Positions 16,570 through 24,754 of a stretch of DNA of 64,000 nt are shown one piece after another. The notes below the pieces were generated by a model, which worked only from the letters and a program-made list of their open reading frames with translations, searched no databases and was not told the DNA's origin. Source of the DNA: Candidatus Amarolinea dominans. Lineage in GTDB: Bacteria; Chloroflexota; Anaerolineae; SSC4; Amarolineaceae. The stretch is taken from contig JADJYJ010000006.1 in assembly GCA_016719785.1 (NCBI GenBank), forward strand, positions 248,001-312,000, given 5' to 3'. A program made the translations under genes and the position numbers. Positions within the stretch are counted from its first letter, which is position 1, and each line of letters opens with the position of its first letter.

Positions 16570-18063
16570 CTAATCTACCAGTTCCTCAACCTGCCAGATC
16601 GCCCCCATCGTCCAGACATCCAGCGATGTCACCTTCGCCGAACCACCGCGGCTGAAAAGGCGGACGCCCAGGCTGTCCGGTCGTGTGGGATAGATGCGGG
16701 TGACCAGGTTGGTCCGGCCACCGTTGGCGAAGACCTCCACCACCGAGCGGTCGAGGAAGATGTGTAGGGTCACCGACTCACCTGCGGCCAATGTGATCGG
16801 CGCGACGCACGGGGCGCGATCGACCTCGGTGTCTAGGCTGGCGTGATCACGCTCGATCACGATCCGCTGGGCCGCCTGTTGGATCATGATCGTCGTATAT
16901 TCCTCGTCCTCCGGTGTACAGCGCACCTTGAAACCAACTTCTGCGCCAGCGCCCGGCTCCACCTGCGCGATGATCTCCAGGCAGTCACCGCGCACATTTT
17001 CTAGCCACGCGTTGGATTCGGCTGCGCGCGCGACGCCATCGCAATGCCAGTGTTGGCCGCGCAGGGCCTGCACCTCGGGCGTGGGTTCGAGGGCCAGGCT
17101 GCCGTCAGACGTCAACGAGACTCGCAGCGGCAGGGATAGCGCACCAGCCCAGCCTGCTTGCCGGCGCGCGGCCTCATTGCGGCCTTCGTTGAGCCAGCCC
17201 CACAGCAGGTAGCTACCATCGTTTCGCCGCAACGCTTGCGGCGCGTAGAAATCGCCGCCGGTGCCCGGATGCACCAGGATCTCCTGTCGTTCAACCTCGA
17301 AGCCGGAAAGCCCCAGGATACCCGTGACGTAGAAAGGGTACATTAGGCGCCAGGCGGGATCCTGGACCGAGATGATGAGGGCCTGCTTCGCCCCGAAGTC
17401 GAGCAGGTTGGGGCATTCCCACATCGCGCCCGTCGAGAAGGGGGCGGTTTGGTTGAGATTACCGCGGTGGATTGGCCCCAGGTACTCCCAGTCCCGCAGG
17501 TCATCCGAGCGGTAGCGTAGCACCAGGCCCCCCACGCCTGCGATCCGCGTACCGATGACCATGTGCCACTGGCCGTCGGCGCGCCATACGAAGGGGTCGC
17601 GGAAATCGCCGCCTGCGGTCGCAGCCAGCTCGGCTGGCAGCCCGGGGATCACGGGGTTGTCTGCCCATTTGTCCCAGGTCAGCAGGCCGTCCGTGCTGGT
17701 GGCGATGCTCACCGCCTGGGGGGCAACGCCTGTGTAGACGAGCGTGGGCAGCCCATTGTCGTCCACCGTACAGCCGGACCAGCACCCGCGCGCATCAGGG
17801 CCGCCTGGCGTGGGCGCGAGCGCAATAGGCAGATCGCGCCAGTGGACAAGATCGTCACTGACCGCATGACCCCAGTGGATACTGCCGTGGACCGGGGCAT
17901 GGGGGTTGTGCTGATAGAACAGATGATACTGCCCCTGCCACTGGATAAGACCGTTGGGGTCGTTCAGCCAGTTGGCGGGCGCAGTGAAGTGATACTGCGG
18001 GCGGTGCGGGTCACATGCGTGCCGTCGCCGCGCGATAAGCGTCGGGTTGCTGCCGAAATTCAT
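16570..18063 (-). CDS. Intracellular GH32 beta-fructosidase (sucrose/fructan hydrolase)
   Basis: A 497-residue protein without signal peptide. Family GH32 cleaves beta-fructosidic bonds in sucrose, levan or inulin oligomers. Catalytic motifs are WLNDPNG (nucleophile Asp, about residue 35), FRDPFVW (transition-state stabiliser) and MWECPNL (acid/base Glu). A C-terminal beta-sandwich includes LHIFLDRSVVEVFANGG, typical of GH32. Length is usual for SacA/ScrB-type enzymes; whether the substrate is phosphorylated cannot be told. No PTS gene is nearby, and an Opp-type ABC transporter is, so free oligosaccharides are more likely. It is the last gene of the locus, 76 bases after oppF. Confidence 0.92.
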   Translation of the reverse strand: MNFGSNPTLIARRRHACDPHRPQYHFTAPANWLNDPNGLIQWQGQYHLFYQHNPHAPVHGSIHWGHAVSDDLVHWRDLPIALAPTPGGPDARGCWSGCTVDDNGLPTLVYTGVAPQAVSIATSTDGLLTWDKWADNPVIPGLPAELAATAGGDFRDPFVWRADGQWHMVIGTRIAGVGGLVLRYRSDDLRDWEYLGPIHRGNLNQTAPFSTGAMWECPNLLDFGAKQALIISVQDPAWRLMYPFYVTGILGLSGFEVERQEILVHPGTGGDFYAPQALRRNDGSYLLWGWLNEGRNEAARRQAGWAGALSLPLRVSLTSDGSLALEPTPEVQALRGQHWHCDGVARAAESNAWLENVRGDCLEIIAQVEPGAGAEVGFKVRCTPEDEEYTTIMIQQAAQRIVIERDHASLDTEVDRAPCVAPITLAAGESVTLHIFLDRSVVEVFANGGRTNLVTRIYPTRPDSLGVRLFSRGGSAKVTSLDVWTMGAIWQVEELVD

Positions 18064-18139
18064 GAAAGAGATCCTATTCGCCTATATTTGGCTTGCTCCT
18101 GCCCGTTGAGTAGCCTGTTCTGATGGTTTGAACCTACGC

Positions 18140-19171
18140 CTACATCATCCCCTTCAGTTGAAGTTGGTCGGCATGATGGCAAGAGACAAAATGCTCCGGC
18201 GTGATTTCGCGCCATTGTGGCGTTTCGTTTTTACATTGTGAGGTCGCATAAGGACAGCGCGGGTGGAAGTAACAGCCGCTCGGCGGATGAGCAGGGTTGG
18301 CGACTTCGCCTTCCAGGATCATCCGCGCTGACTTGCGGGTCGGGTCCGGCAGCGGCACTGCCGACAGCAGCGCCTCGGTGTATGGGTGGCGCGGATGGTT
18401 GAACATTTCGTCCGACTTGGCCAGCTCGACGATCTTGCCCACATACATGACCGCCACCCGGTCGGAGATGTGCTCCACCACCGCCAAGTCATGGGCGATA
18501 AAGATATAGGAAAGATTCAGCTCTTGCTGCAGTTCTTTCAACAGGTTGAGGATCTGCGCCTGGACCGACACATCCAGCGCGGACACCGATTCATCGCAGA
18601 CGATCAACTTGGGGTGACACACCAGCGACCGCGCGATGCCAATCCGCTGGCGTTGTCCGCCACTGAAGGCGTGCGGATAGCGGCGCAGGTGCCGTTCTTC
18701 CAGCCCGACCCGTTTGAGCGTGTCGATGACTTTCTCACGCACCTCTGCGCCCCTGGCAAGCTTGTTATAGACGAGCGGCTCCTTAACAATATCGAAAACC
18801 GTCATGCGCGGGTCGAGTGAGGAATAGGGGTCCTGGAAGATCATGTGGAAATGACGCCGGGTGGCCCGCAGCTCTTCGCCTTTCAGCGCGGTCAAATCGA
18901 TCCACCGGCCGTCTATCTGCAGTTGGACCCGCCCGCGGGTCGGCTCAAGGGCCCGCACAATGCAGCGACCCAGCGTAGTCTTGCCGGAGCCGGATTCACC
19001 CACAATCGACAGCGTCTCACCCACGTTGACATACAGGTCCACATTATCCACGGCGCGGACATGGCCGGACACGCGCTTCATCAGGCCCTGTGTGATGGGG
19101 AAGTACTTAGCCAGATCATGCACGGCAAGGATCCGCGGGTCGGTCGTTGGGTTAGATATTTGTCCACTCAT
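18140..19171 (-). CDS. oppF: Opp/Dpp-type ABC transporter ATP-binding protein (OppF-like)
   Basis: A 343-residue ATPase. Start MSGQISNPTTDPRILAVHDL at 19171 is chosen because CGGAG lies eight bases upstream; the frame is open further upstream but without family similarity. Walker A GESGSGKTTLGR, signature SGGQRQRIGIARSL and Walker B KLIVCDESVSALD are present. The C-terminal oligopeptide-transporter extension (HPPSGCYFHPRCPYATSQC) has the conserved Cys pattern. It overlaps oppD by 20 bases, indicating translational coupling. In this locus the likely cargo is fructan-derived oligosaccharide rather than peptide (inference from the GH32 neighbours). Confidence 0.93.
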   Translation of the reverse strand: MSGQISNPTTDPRILAVHDLAKYFPITQGLMKRVSGHVRAVDNVDLYVNVGETLSIVGESGSGKTTLGRCIVRALEPTRGRVQLQIDGRWIDLTALKGEELRATRRHFHMIFQDPYSSLDPRMTVFDIVKEPLVYNKLARGAEVREKVIDTLKRVGLEERHLRRYPHAFSGGQRQRIGIARSLVCHPKLIVCDESVSALDVSVQAQILNLLKELQQELNLSYIFIAHDLAVVEHISDRVAVMYVGKIVELAKSDEMFNHPRHPYTEALLSAVPLPDPTRKSARMILEGEVANPAHPPSGCYFHPRCPYATSQCKNETPQWREITPEHFVSCHHADQLQLKGMM

Positions 19172-20171
19172 CTTCTGGCTCCGTTTCTTGGCTGTACAGG
19201 AAGCACCGCACGAAGTGCCCCGGTTCTTTTTCGAATAGCGCCGGCATAGACTTATCGCACAGGCCGGACATGGCGCTCGGGCAGCGGGTGGCGAATCCAC
19301 ATTGCCTGGGGCGGTCAATCGGGGTTGGCACCGTCCCGCTGATCACTTCGAGCTTATCCACTTTCTGGCCGGGTTTGGGGATGGAGCGCAGCAGCATCTG
19401 GGTGTAGGGGTGCAGCGGGTTGGCAAACAGCTGTTGCGTGGTGGTGCTTTCCACTACCTGGCCCAGGTACATCACGTAGACCCGCTCGACCGTTTCAGCG
19501 ATTACCGCCATATTGTGGGTGATATAGATGATTGACATGCCCACTTCGTGTTGCAGCTCTCGCATCAGGTCAAGGATCTGCGCCTGGATGGTCACGTCCA
19601 GCGCTGTAGTCGGCTCATCCGCCAGGATGATCTTCGGGCTGCAGCTCAGGGCCATGGCGATCATCGCGCGTTGGCGCATGCCACCGGAAAGCTGATGCGG
19701 ATATTCGTCATAGCGCTGGGCCGGGTTGGAGATGCCTACCCGGTTGAGCAACCCGATCACGTGCTCGCGATTCTTCTTCCGGTCGAGCTGCGTGTGCAAC
19801 GCGACCATTTCGCTGATCTGGTGGCCGATGGTATAGACGGGCGAAAAGGCAGTCATCGGTTCCTGGAAAATCATGGCGATTTCGTTGCCCCGGATGGCGC
19901 GCAGCTCCGGCGCGTTGGGCGCCAGGGCGAAAACATCGATGGTGCTCCCATTCTTGCGGTGCAGCAGCGCCGTTCCCTTGACAATCTCACCCGGCGGCTG
20001 CACCAGGCGCATGATTGATTGGGACATCACGCTTTTTCCGCAACCGGACTCACCGATAATGCCGATCGTCTCCTGGTCCCCGACCATAAGGTCTACGCCA
20101 TCTACCGCCTTCACAATGCCTTCATCGAGGAAGAAGAAGGTTTTCAGGTTTCGGATTTCTAGTTGATTCAT
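19152..20171 (-). CDS. oppD: Opp/Dpp-type ABC transporter ATP-binding protein (OppD-like)
   Basis: A 339-residue ATPase starting MNQLEIRNLKTFFFLDEGIV. Walker A GESGCGKSVMSQS, signature LSGGMRQRAMIAMAL and Walker B KIILADEPTTALD are intact. The C-terminal extension RQCGFATRCPSAMSGLCD is typical of OppD. The longer frame starting at 20225 lacks similarity before MNQLEIR. It lies 37 bases after the GH32 lipoprotein gene and overlaps oppF, so the two ATPases are separated from the permease genes by the enzyme gene. Confidence 0.93.
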   Translation of the reverse strand: MNQLEIRNLKTFFFLDEGIVKAVDGVDLMVGDQETIGIIGESGCGKSVMSQSIMRLVQPPGEIVKGTALLHRKNGSTIDVFALAPNAPELRAIRGNEIAMIFQEPMTAFSPVYTIGHQISEMVALHTQLDRKKNREHVIGLLNRVGISNPAQRYDEYPHQLSGGMRQRAMIAMALSCSPKIILADEPTTALDVTIQAQILDLMRELQHEVGMSIIYITHNMAVIAETVERVYVMYLGQVVESTTTQQLFANPLHPYTQMLLRSIPKPGQKVDKLEVISGTVPTPIDRPRQCGFATRCPSAMSGLCDKSMPALFEKEPGHFVRCFLYSQETEPEDEWTNI

Positions 20172-20208
20172 TGGTGCGTATCCTTCGTTCTCGCGATTGT
20201 GCGACCCT

Positions 20209-22419
20209 TCACTCTGCGGGCACACCCCAGATGGAATCCAGCTCCCATGCCCTGAGACTCTGTAAATTAGTCTCGCCGCCTTCCGAGAACAATTCAGTGC
20301 CGAGACTGTTGGGGCTGGGAAACATCAGTGCAGACATGGTTACCACACCGTCATTGGCGAACACCTCAATGGATGACTGGTCGACGAAGATGTGCAGCCG
20401 GACCTTCCCATTTTGGGGAGCCAGTGGTGCGGTCATATACTTGGCAAAGCGGCCGCTGAACCTGGCGTTCTCCGAGTTTGTGCGGTCGAGAAACAGCGTC
20501 GCTGTGTTCGCGTCGTATCCGACGCTCACCCCATGATCACCGTTCACCACGGTCTTGATGCCGAACTTCGCTTTCGGATCGGTGATTTCAAAGGTCGCGT
20601 CGATCTCGTAGGTGTTCCTGGCTGGTTTGAACTCGGAAAGCGGCGTGATGCCTTGCAGCGTTCGCTGTTTGATCTGGATCGGTTCCTGGCGCAGGCCTTC
20701 CAAGGCTGGAATCGGCCGCTGGACGATGCGCAACCCGCCGGCATACGACGCCAGGCTGATTTCGCGGGGCAGGGCCAGCGCGCCTTTACCCCAAGAGGTG
20801 GGTACATCGTTGGCGTACTCCCAGTTGCCCAGCCAGCCCATCGTGACCACGCGATCTTCCGCGTTGTCGTAATCGCGATACGTGCGCACGGCGTAGTAAT
20901 CCGCGCCGTGGTCGAGCCAGTTGGCGTGCTCGCGGCCGCTCACCATCGGCGTATCCGAGAACAAGATGTGATCCACGCTGACATGCCCGAGATCGGAAGC
21001 AGTGCGCTGATCGACGATCTGAATCTGCGCCTTCTTGCCCGCCAGTTCGGTCACGTCCCAGCTCACCCACTTCATGATATCGGAGCCGTCGCCGCTGGCG
21101 CGACGAATCGCGGCGCCATCCACAACCAGGCTGATACTGCCATCGCTGCCGTGAGCGCCACCGGCGACCAGAAAGTTAATGAAGCGCGTGCTGATGACAA
21201 ACTCAGGCGACGTGACGGTTGCCAGTCCCCGGTCGCCGGTCTTTGATCCGGGCGTGTACGTGCTCAAGAAACCGGCGCCAAGAAAGCCTGACGTTTTGTA
21301 GAGGCCGAGATTTTCGCCGTTGCCGATGGCAATCTCGTCCCCTTCGCTGGTCCAGCCCGCCGGCAGGCCCTTCTCAAAGTCGGCAAACACTGCGCCCGGC
21401 AGGCCCTCGCCACGCAGGAGATACCCGTTCAAGGCCGGGTCCAGCGTGAATCTCTTCCCGTTAAAGTCCCCGACAAAGTACTGCTCCCGGTTGGGGCCTA
21501 TCCCGCACAGCAGAACCCATTTCTTCTGAGTCGGGTCGCCATCCACGCTCAACTGGAAGATGTCAGGCACCTCCCAAACCTGCGACTGCGCGCCGATCGG
21601 GCCGAAGTCGCTCAGGTGCTCCCAGTGCTTGAGATCCTGCGAGGCATAGAAGCTGACCTTGCGATCATCCGAGAGCGTGATGATCATGATCCAGCGGTCG
21701 GTCTCAGGATGATAGAACACCTGCGGATCGCGGAACGCGGGTCGCTCGGAATCGAGCACCGGGTTCTGGTCGTAATATACGAAGCTCGTATAGTCGTAGC
21801 TGATCGATAGGCCCTGCACCTCTTCGCCTGTGCCTTGATAGTGCATGGTGTAGACGGCGATCATCGGCGGCTGATCGGAGTCCACCGCCAGGCCGCTGGT
21901 GTTATATTTATCTACAACGACCGAACCGGAATAGTAGACGAAGGAGCCGTTATCGCCGATCATCGGCCAGATGCGTTCGTTCCAGTGCACCAGGTCTTTC
22001 GACTCGGCATGGCCCCACCAGAAGATGTGATAGAGGTTGTTGAAGCGGATCATCCCATCCGGATCGCCTAGCCATCCCTTGGCAGGTGAAAAATGAAACT
22101 GGGGACGATATACCTGCTGGTAACGCGATGCTTCCGAGATGGGATATTCGTATGCGTCCCGTGCCTCGGACGTCGCCAGATAGTCTACCGGGGTCTTCGG
22201 TCCCGGCGTGGGTTGCACGCTTGCCGCGGCTTGGGTCTCCACCGGCCGCGGCGTTGGGGCGGCGCTGGGAACGGCAGGCCGCGATTCCGGGCTATTCTGA
22301 GGCGCAAGCGCCGTCTGAGAATCATTCATCGGTCTCTGACATCCTCCAACTAACAAGAGCACCAGCAAAAGGAGCGAGAAACGTTTGTGCATCACAGAGA
22401 AAACCATTCGGCCACTCAT
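20209..22419 (-). CDS. Extracellular GH32 lipoprotein (levanase/inulinase-like) with inserted domain
   Basis: A 736-residue protein with AAGGAGGG about five bases before ATG 22419. The signal peptide ends in lipobox LLVGGC (Cys27), followed by a Pro/Thr linker of about 60 residues. The GH32 core has WLGDPDG in place of the usual WLNDPNG (catalytic Asp kept, both flanking Asn changed), FRDPQVF and VWEVPDIF (acid/base Glu). Between the propeller half ending near AVFADFEKGLPAGW and the later WLDHGADYYAVRTYRDYDN is an insertion of about 150 residues, possibly a carbohydrate-binding sandwich. The C-terminal domain has LHIFVDQSSIEVFANDG. It sits 13 bases after oppC, inside the transporter operon, and probably trims fructans at the cell surface for import. 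Confidence 0.9.
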   Translation of the reverse strand: MSGRMVFSVMHKRFSLLLLVLLLVGGCQRPMNDSQTALAPQNSPESRPAVPSAAPTPRPVETQAAASVQPTPGPKTPVDYLATSEARDAYEYPISEASRYQQVYRPQFHFSPAKGWLGDPDGMIRFNNLYHIFWWGHAESKDLVHWNERIWPMIGDNGSFVYYSGSVVVDKYNTSGLAVDSDQPPMIAVYTMHYQGTGEEVQGLSISYDYTSFVYYDQNPVLDSERPAFRDPQVFYHPETDRWIMIITLSDDRKVSFYASQDLKHWEHLSDFGPIGAQSQVWEVPDIFQLSVDGDPTQKKWVLLCGIGPNREQYFVGDFNGKRFTLDPALNGYLLRGEGLPGAVFADFEKGLPAGWTSEGDEIAIGNGENLGLYKTSGFLGAGFLSTYTPGSKTGDRGLATVTSPEFVISTRFINFLVAGGAHGSDGSISLVVDGAAIRRASGDGSDIMKWVSWDVTELAGKKAQIQIVDQRTASDLGHVSVDHILFSDTPMVSGREHANWLDHGADYYAVRTYRDYDNAEDRVVTMGWLGNWEYANDVPTSWGKGALALPREISLASYAGGLRIVQRPIPALEGLRQEPIQIKQRTLQGITPLSEFKPARNTYEIDATFEITDPKAKFGIKTVVNGDHGVSVGYDANTATLFLDRTNSENARFSGRFAKYMTAPLAPQNGKVRLHIFVDQSSIEVFANDGVVTMSALMFPSPNSLGTELFSEGGETNLQSLRAWELDSIWGVPAE

Positions 22420-22432
22420 GACAGGCCCTCCT

Positions 22433-23632
22433 TCAGCGTGTGTAGGGGTCCGCTGCGTCGCGCAGGCCGTCGCCAATGAAGTTGAACAGGACTACGGCCA
22501 AGATGATCGCAGCGCAGGGATATAGCAGCCACGGGTAGAAGGCGATCACGGTCACATCCTGGGCTTGCTGGAGCAGCGAGCCCCAGCTCACGTCGGGCGG
22601 GTTGATGCCCAAGCCCAGAAAGCTCAGGGTGGTCTCGCCCAGGATCATGCCCGGGATGGCGATGGTGATGTGAACGATGAGATAGCTCATGAAGCCGGGC
22701 AGCAGGTGTCTGAAGATGATCGCCAGGTTGCCGGCCGACGAGATCTTGGCCGCGGTGACATAGTCTTCTTCCCGCAGCGAAATGATCTTCCCGCGCACCA
22801 CGCGCGCCAACCCCGTCCAGCCGACCAGCGACAGGATGATGGTAATGGCGAGGAAGGTTTGGATGCCGGTCCAATTCTCCGGGATGGCGGCTGAAAGGCC
22901 CATCCACAGGGGGATCTGCGGAATGCTCATGAAGAACTCGATCACCCGCTGGATGATGAGATCGATCGTGCCGCCGAAGAACCCGGAGATACCGCCAAGC
23001 AGGATGCCCAGGAAAAAGCTGACAAGCACGCCGCCGAAACCGATAAAGAGCGACACCCGCGCGGCATGCACGATTCGCGAAAACAGGTCGCGCCCAAGCT
23101 GGTCGCTGCCCATCAACATCAAGGGCTGCTCAGAACCAACTCCGATCAGATGCACGTCAGAGGAAATTACCCCCCACAGCTTGTACGGCTCACCTTTGGC
23201 AAAGAGACGCACGGGGTAACGCGTGCTGGTGTCGTCTACGAACGTATAGGTATACGTCGCCTCATCCAGTTGGCTGGTCCGGCCGTACACGAACGGCAGG
23301 TGGAAAGCCCCTTCCGCGTCGCGGATGTGAATCTTGGTCGGACTGGCGTAGACCAGGTCGCCGAAGCGCGTGACCGGGCTGTAGGGCGCCACAAAGTTCG
23401 CCAAGATGGCCATCAGATAGATGCTAGCCAGCACCCAGAAACTAATCAGGGCCAGGCGGTGCTTTTTGAACTTGGCCAGCATCAGCCCATACTGCGACGC
23501 CTCCAGCAACTGCTCAGCGACCTTCTGGCGCCGTGTGCGGGTCCCCCGGTAACGCCGCAGCAGCTCGCCGGACCGGCGATTTACATAGTGTTCTGATGCT
23601 CCTGATGCGCTGTTCGTGATTGTTGTTTGCAT
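22433..23632 (-). CDS. oppC: Opp/Dpp-type ABC transporter permease (OppC-like)
   Basis: A 399-residue inner-membrane permease, longer than typical OppC (about 300). An N-terminal cytosolic stretch is followed by TM1 (LALISFWVLASIYLMAILAN), a large extracytoplasmic loop (about residues 90-170) carrying the extra length, and five more TM segments. The coupling motif region is GWTGLARVVRGKIISLREED (EAA-like). The C-terminus NFIGDGLRDAADPYTR is characteristic of OppC/DppC. It is 24 bases downstream of oppB. Confidence 0.92.
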   Translation of the reverse strand: MQTTITNSASGASEHYVNRRSGELLRRYRGTRTRRQKVAEQLLEASQYGLMLAKFKKHRLALISFWVLASIYLMAILANFVAPYSPVTRFGDLVYASPTKIHIRDAEGAFHLPFVYGRTSQLDEATYTYTFVDDTSTRYPVRLFAKGEPYKLWGVISSDVHLIGVGSEQPLMLMGSDQLGRDLFSRIVHAARVSLFIGFGGVLVSFFLGILLGGISGFFGGTIDLIIQRVIEFFMSIPQIPLWMGLSAAIPENWTGIQTFLAITIILSLVGWTGLARVVRGKIISLREEDYVTAAKISSAGNLAIIFRHLLPGFMSYLIVHITIAIPGMILGETTLSFLGLGINPPDVSWGSLLQQAQDVTVIAFYPWLLYPCAAIILAVVLFNFIGDGLRDAADPYTR

Positions 23633-23656
23633 ATTTGCACCCTTTCGCCGGGCTGC

Positions 23657-24643
23657 TTATTCGAAGCGGATGCGTGGATCGGCCCACGCCAGAAGAATAT
23701 CGGATATCAACGTGCCGACAATGGTCAGTGAGCACAGGATCAACACGAACGCGCCGGCCAGGTACATATCCTGCCCTAAAGTGGCATCCAGGATCATGGG
23801 GCCAACCGTCGGTATGTTCAACACTTTGGATACGACCAACTCGCCGCCGACGACGCCAGGCAGCATCCAGCCGATAGTGCTGATGATCGGATTGATGGCG
23901 ATGCGAATGGGATACGATAAAATCACCCGCCATTCAGGCAGGCCCTTAGCCCGCGCGGTCGTGACATATTGCTTCTTCAATTCATCCAGCAGCGTAGCGC
24001 GCAGGATGCGGATGAGCCCCGCCGCGCCGGTCACGGCCAAAACAACCAGCGGCAGCCAGATGTTCTTCAGCATATCTACGAACTTGGCCATGGACCAGGC
24101 CGCGTTGCGGAACTCATCTGAGAACAGCCCGGTCACCAGATATCCTGTCCGGGAGAAGACGACATACATGAGCACCAGCGCCAGCAGGAACGCCGGGATC
24201 GAAAGTCCTAAGAAGCTCAGAAAGGTGAAGAAATAGTCCCACACGGAGTACTTCTTCAATGCAGAGAGAATGCCGATGGGAATCGCGATGACCCAGGTTA
24301 GCGCAATGGACGCCAAAGACAATGCGATGGTGCGCGGCACGCGCTCCCCCAACAGGTCGGCGACCGGTCGCTGGTACCGGAATGAATTGCCGAAATCGCC
24401 GTGCAGGACGATCTTGGAGATCCACACGCCGTACTGCATGATCAAGGGCTTATCCAACCCATACTGCCGTTGAAGCGCAAGTTTCTGAGCGTCATTCAAT
24501 GACCCGCCCTGCAGCTCAAGATTTCGTATGTAGCTGTCAACATAGTCGCCAGGCGGCAACTGAATGATGACGAACGAAACGATCGAGACAAGAATCAGCA
24601 ATGGGATGAGGGCTCCCAAACGACGCACTAAGAACTTAAGCAT
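23657..24643 (-). CDS. oppB: Opp/Dpp-type ABC transporter permease (OppB-like)
   Basis: A 328-residue permease starting MLKFLVRRLGALIPLLILVS, with AAAGGAG five to seven bases upstream of ATG 24643. Six TM segments are apparent. The usual OppB signature region is visible as LLDELKKQYVTTARAKGLPE. The C-terminal end LISDILLAWADPRIRFE is typical. It pairs with OppC to form the membrane channel. Confidence 0.93.
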   Translation of the reverse strand: MLKFLVRRLGALIPLLILVSIVSFVIIQLPPGDYVDSYIRNLELQGGSLNDAQKLALQRQYGLDKPLIMQYGVWISKIVLHGDFGNSFRYQRPVADLLGERVPRTIALSLASIALTWVIAIPIGILSALKKYSVWDYFFTFLSFLGLSIPAFLLALVLMYVVFSRTGYLVTGLFSDEFRNAAWSMAKFVDMLKNIWLPLVVLAVTGAAGLIRILRATLLDELKKQYVTTARAKGLPEWRVILSYPIRIAINPIISTIGWMLPGVVGGELVVSKVLNIPTVGPMILDATLGQDMYLAGAFVLILCSLTIVGTLISDILLAWADPRIRFE

Positions 24644-24700
24644 GGCCGCTCCTTTCGGCTCGTTGGCGAGCGCGTGGGCGAGGATCGCTGTGGATTGCGC

Positions 24701-24743
24701 AGCCTTCAGGCCTGGCCCACGCCGCGGGCTGGGCCTGAAGGCT
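24701..24743 (-). other. Stable hairpin between the binding-protein and oppB genes
   Basis: AGCCTTCAGGCC pairs perfectly with GGCCTGAAGGCT around a GC-rich loop. No T-tract follows on the minus strand. Such hairpins downstream of binding-protein genes often stabilise the upstream message and lower expression of the permeases (established for mal/his systems); here that is inference. Confidence 0.6.
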
Positions 24744-24754
24744 GACGACTTCAT

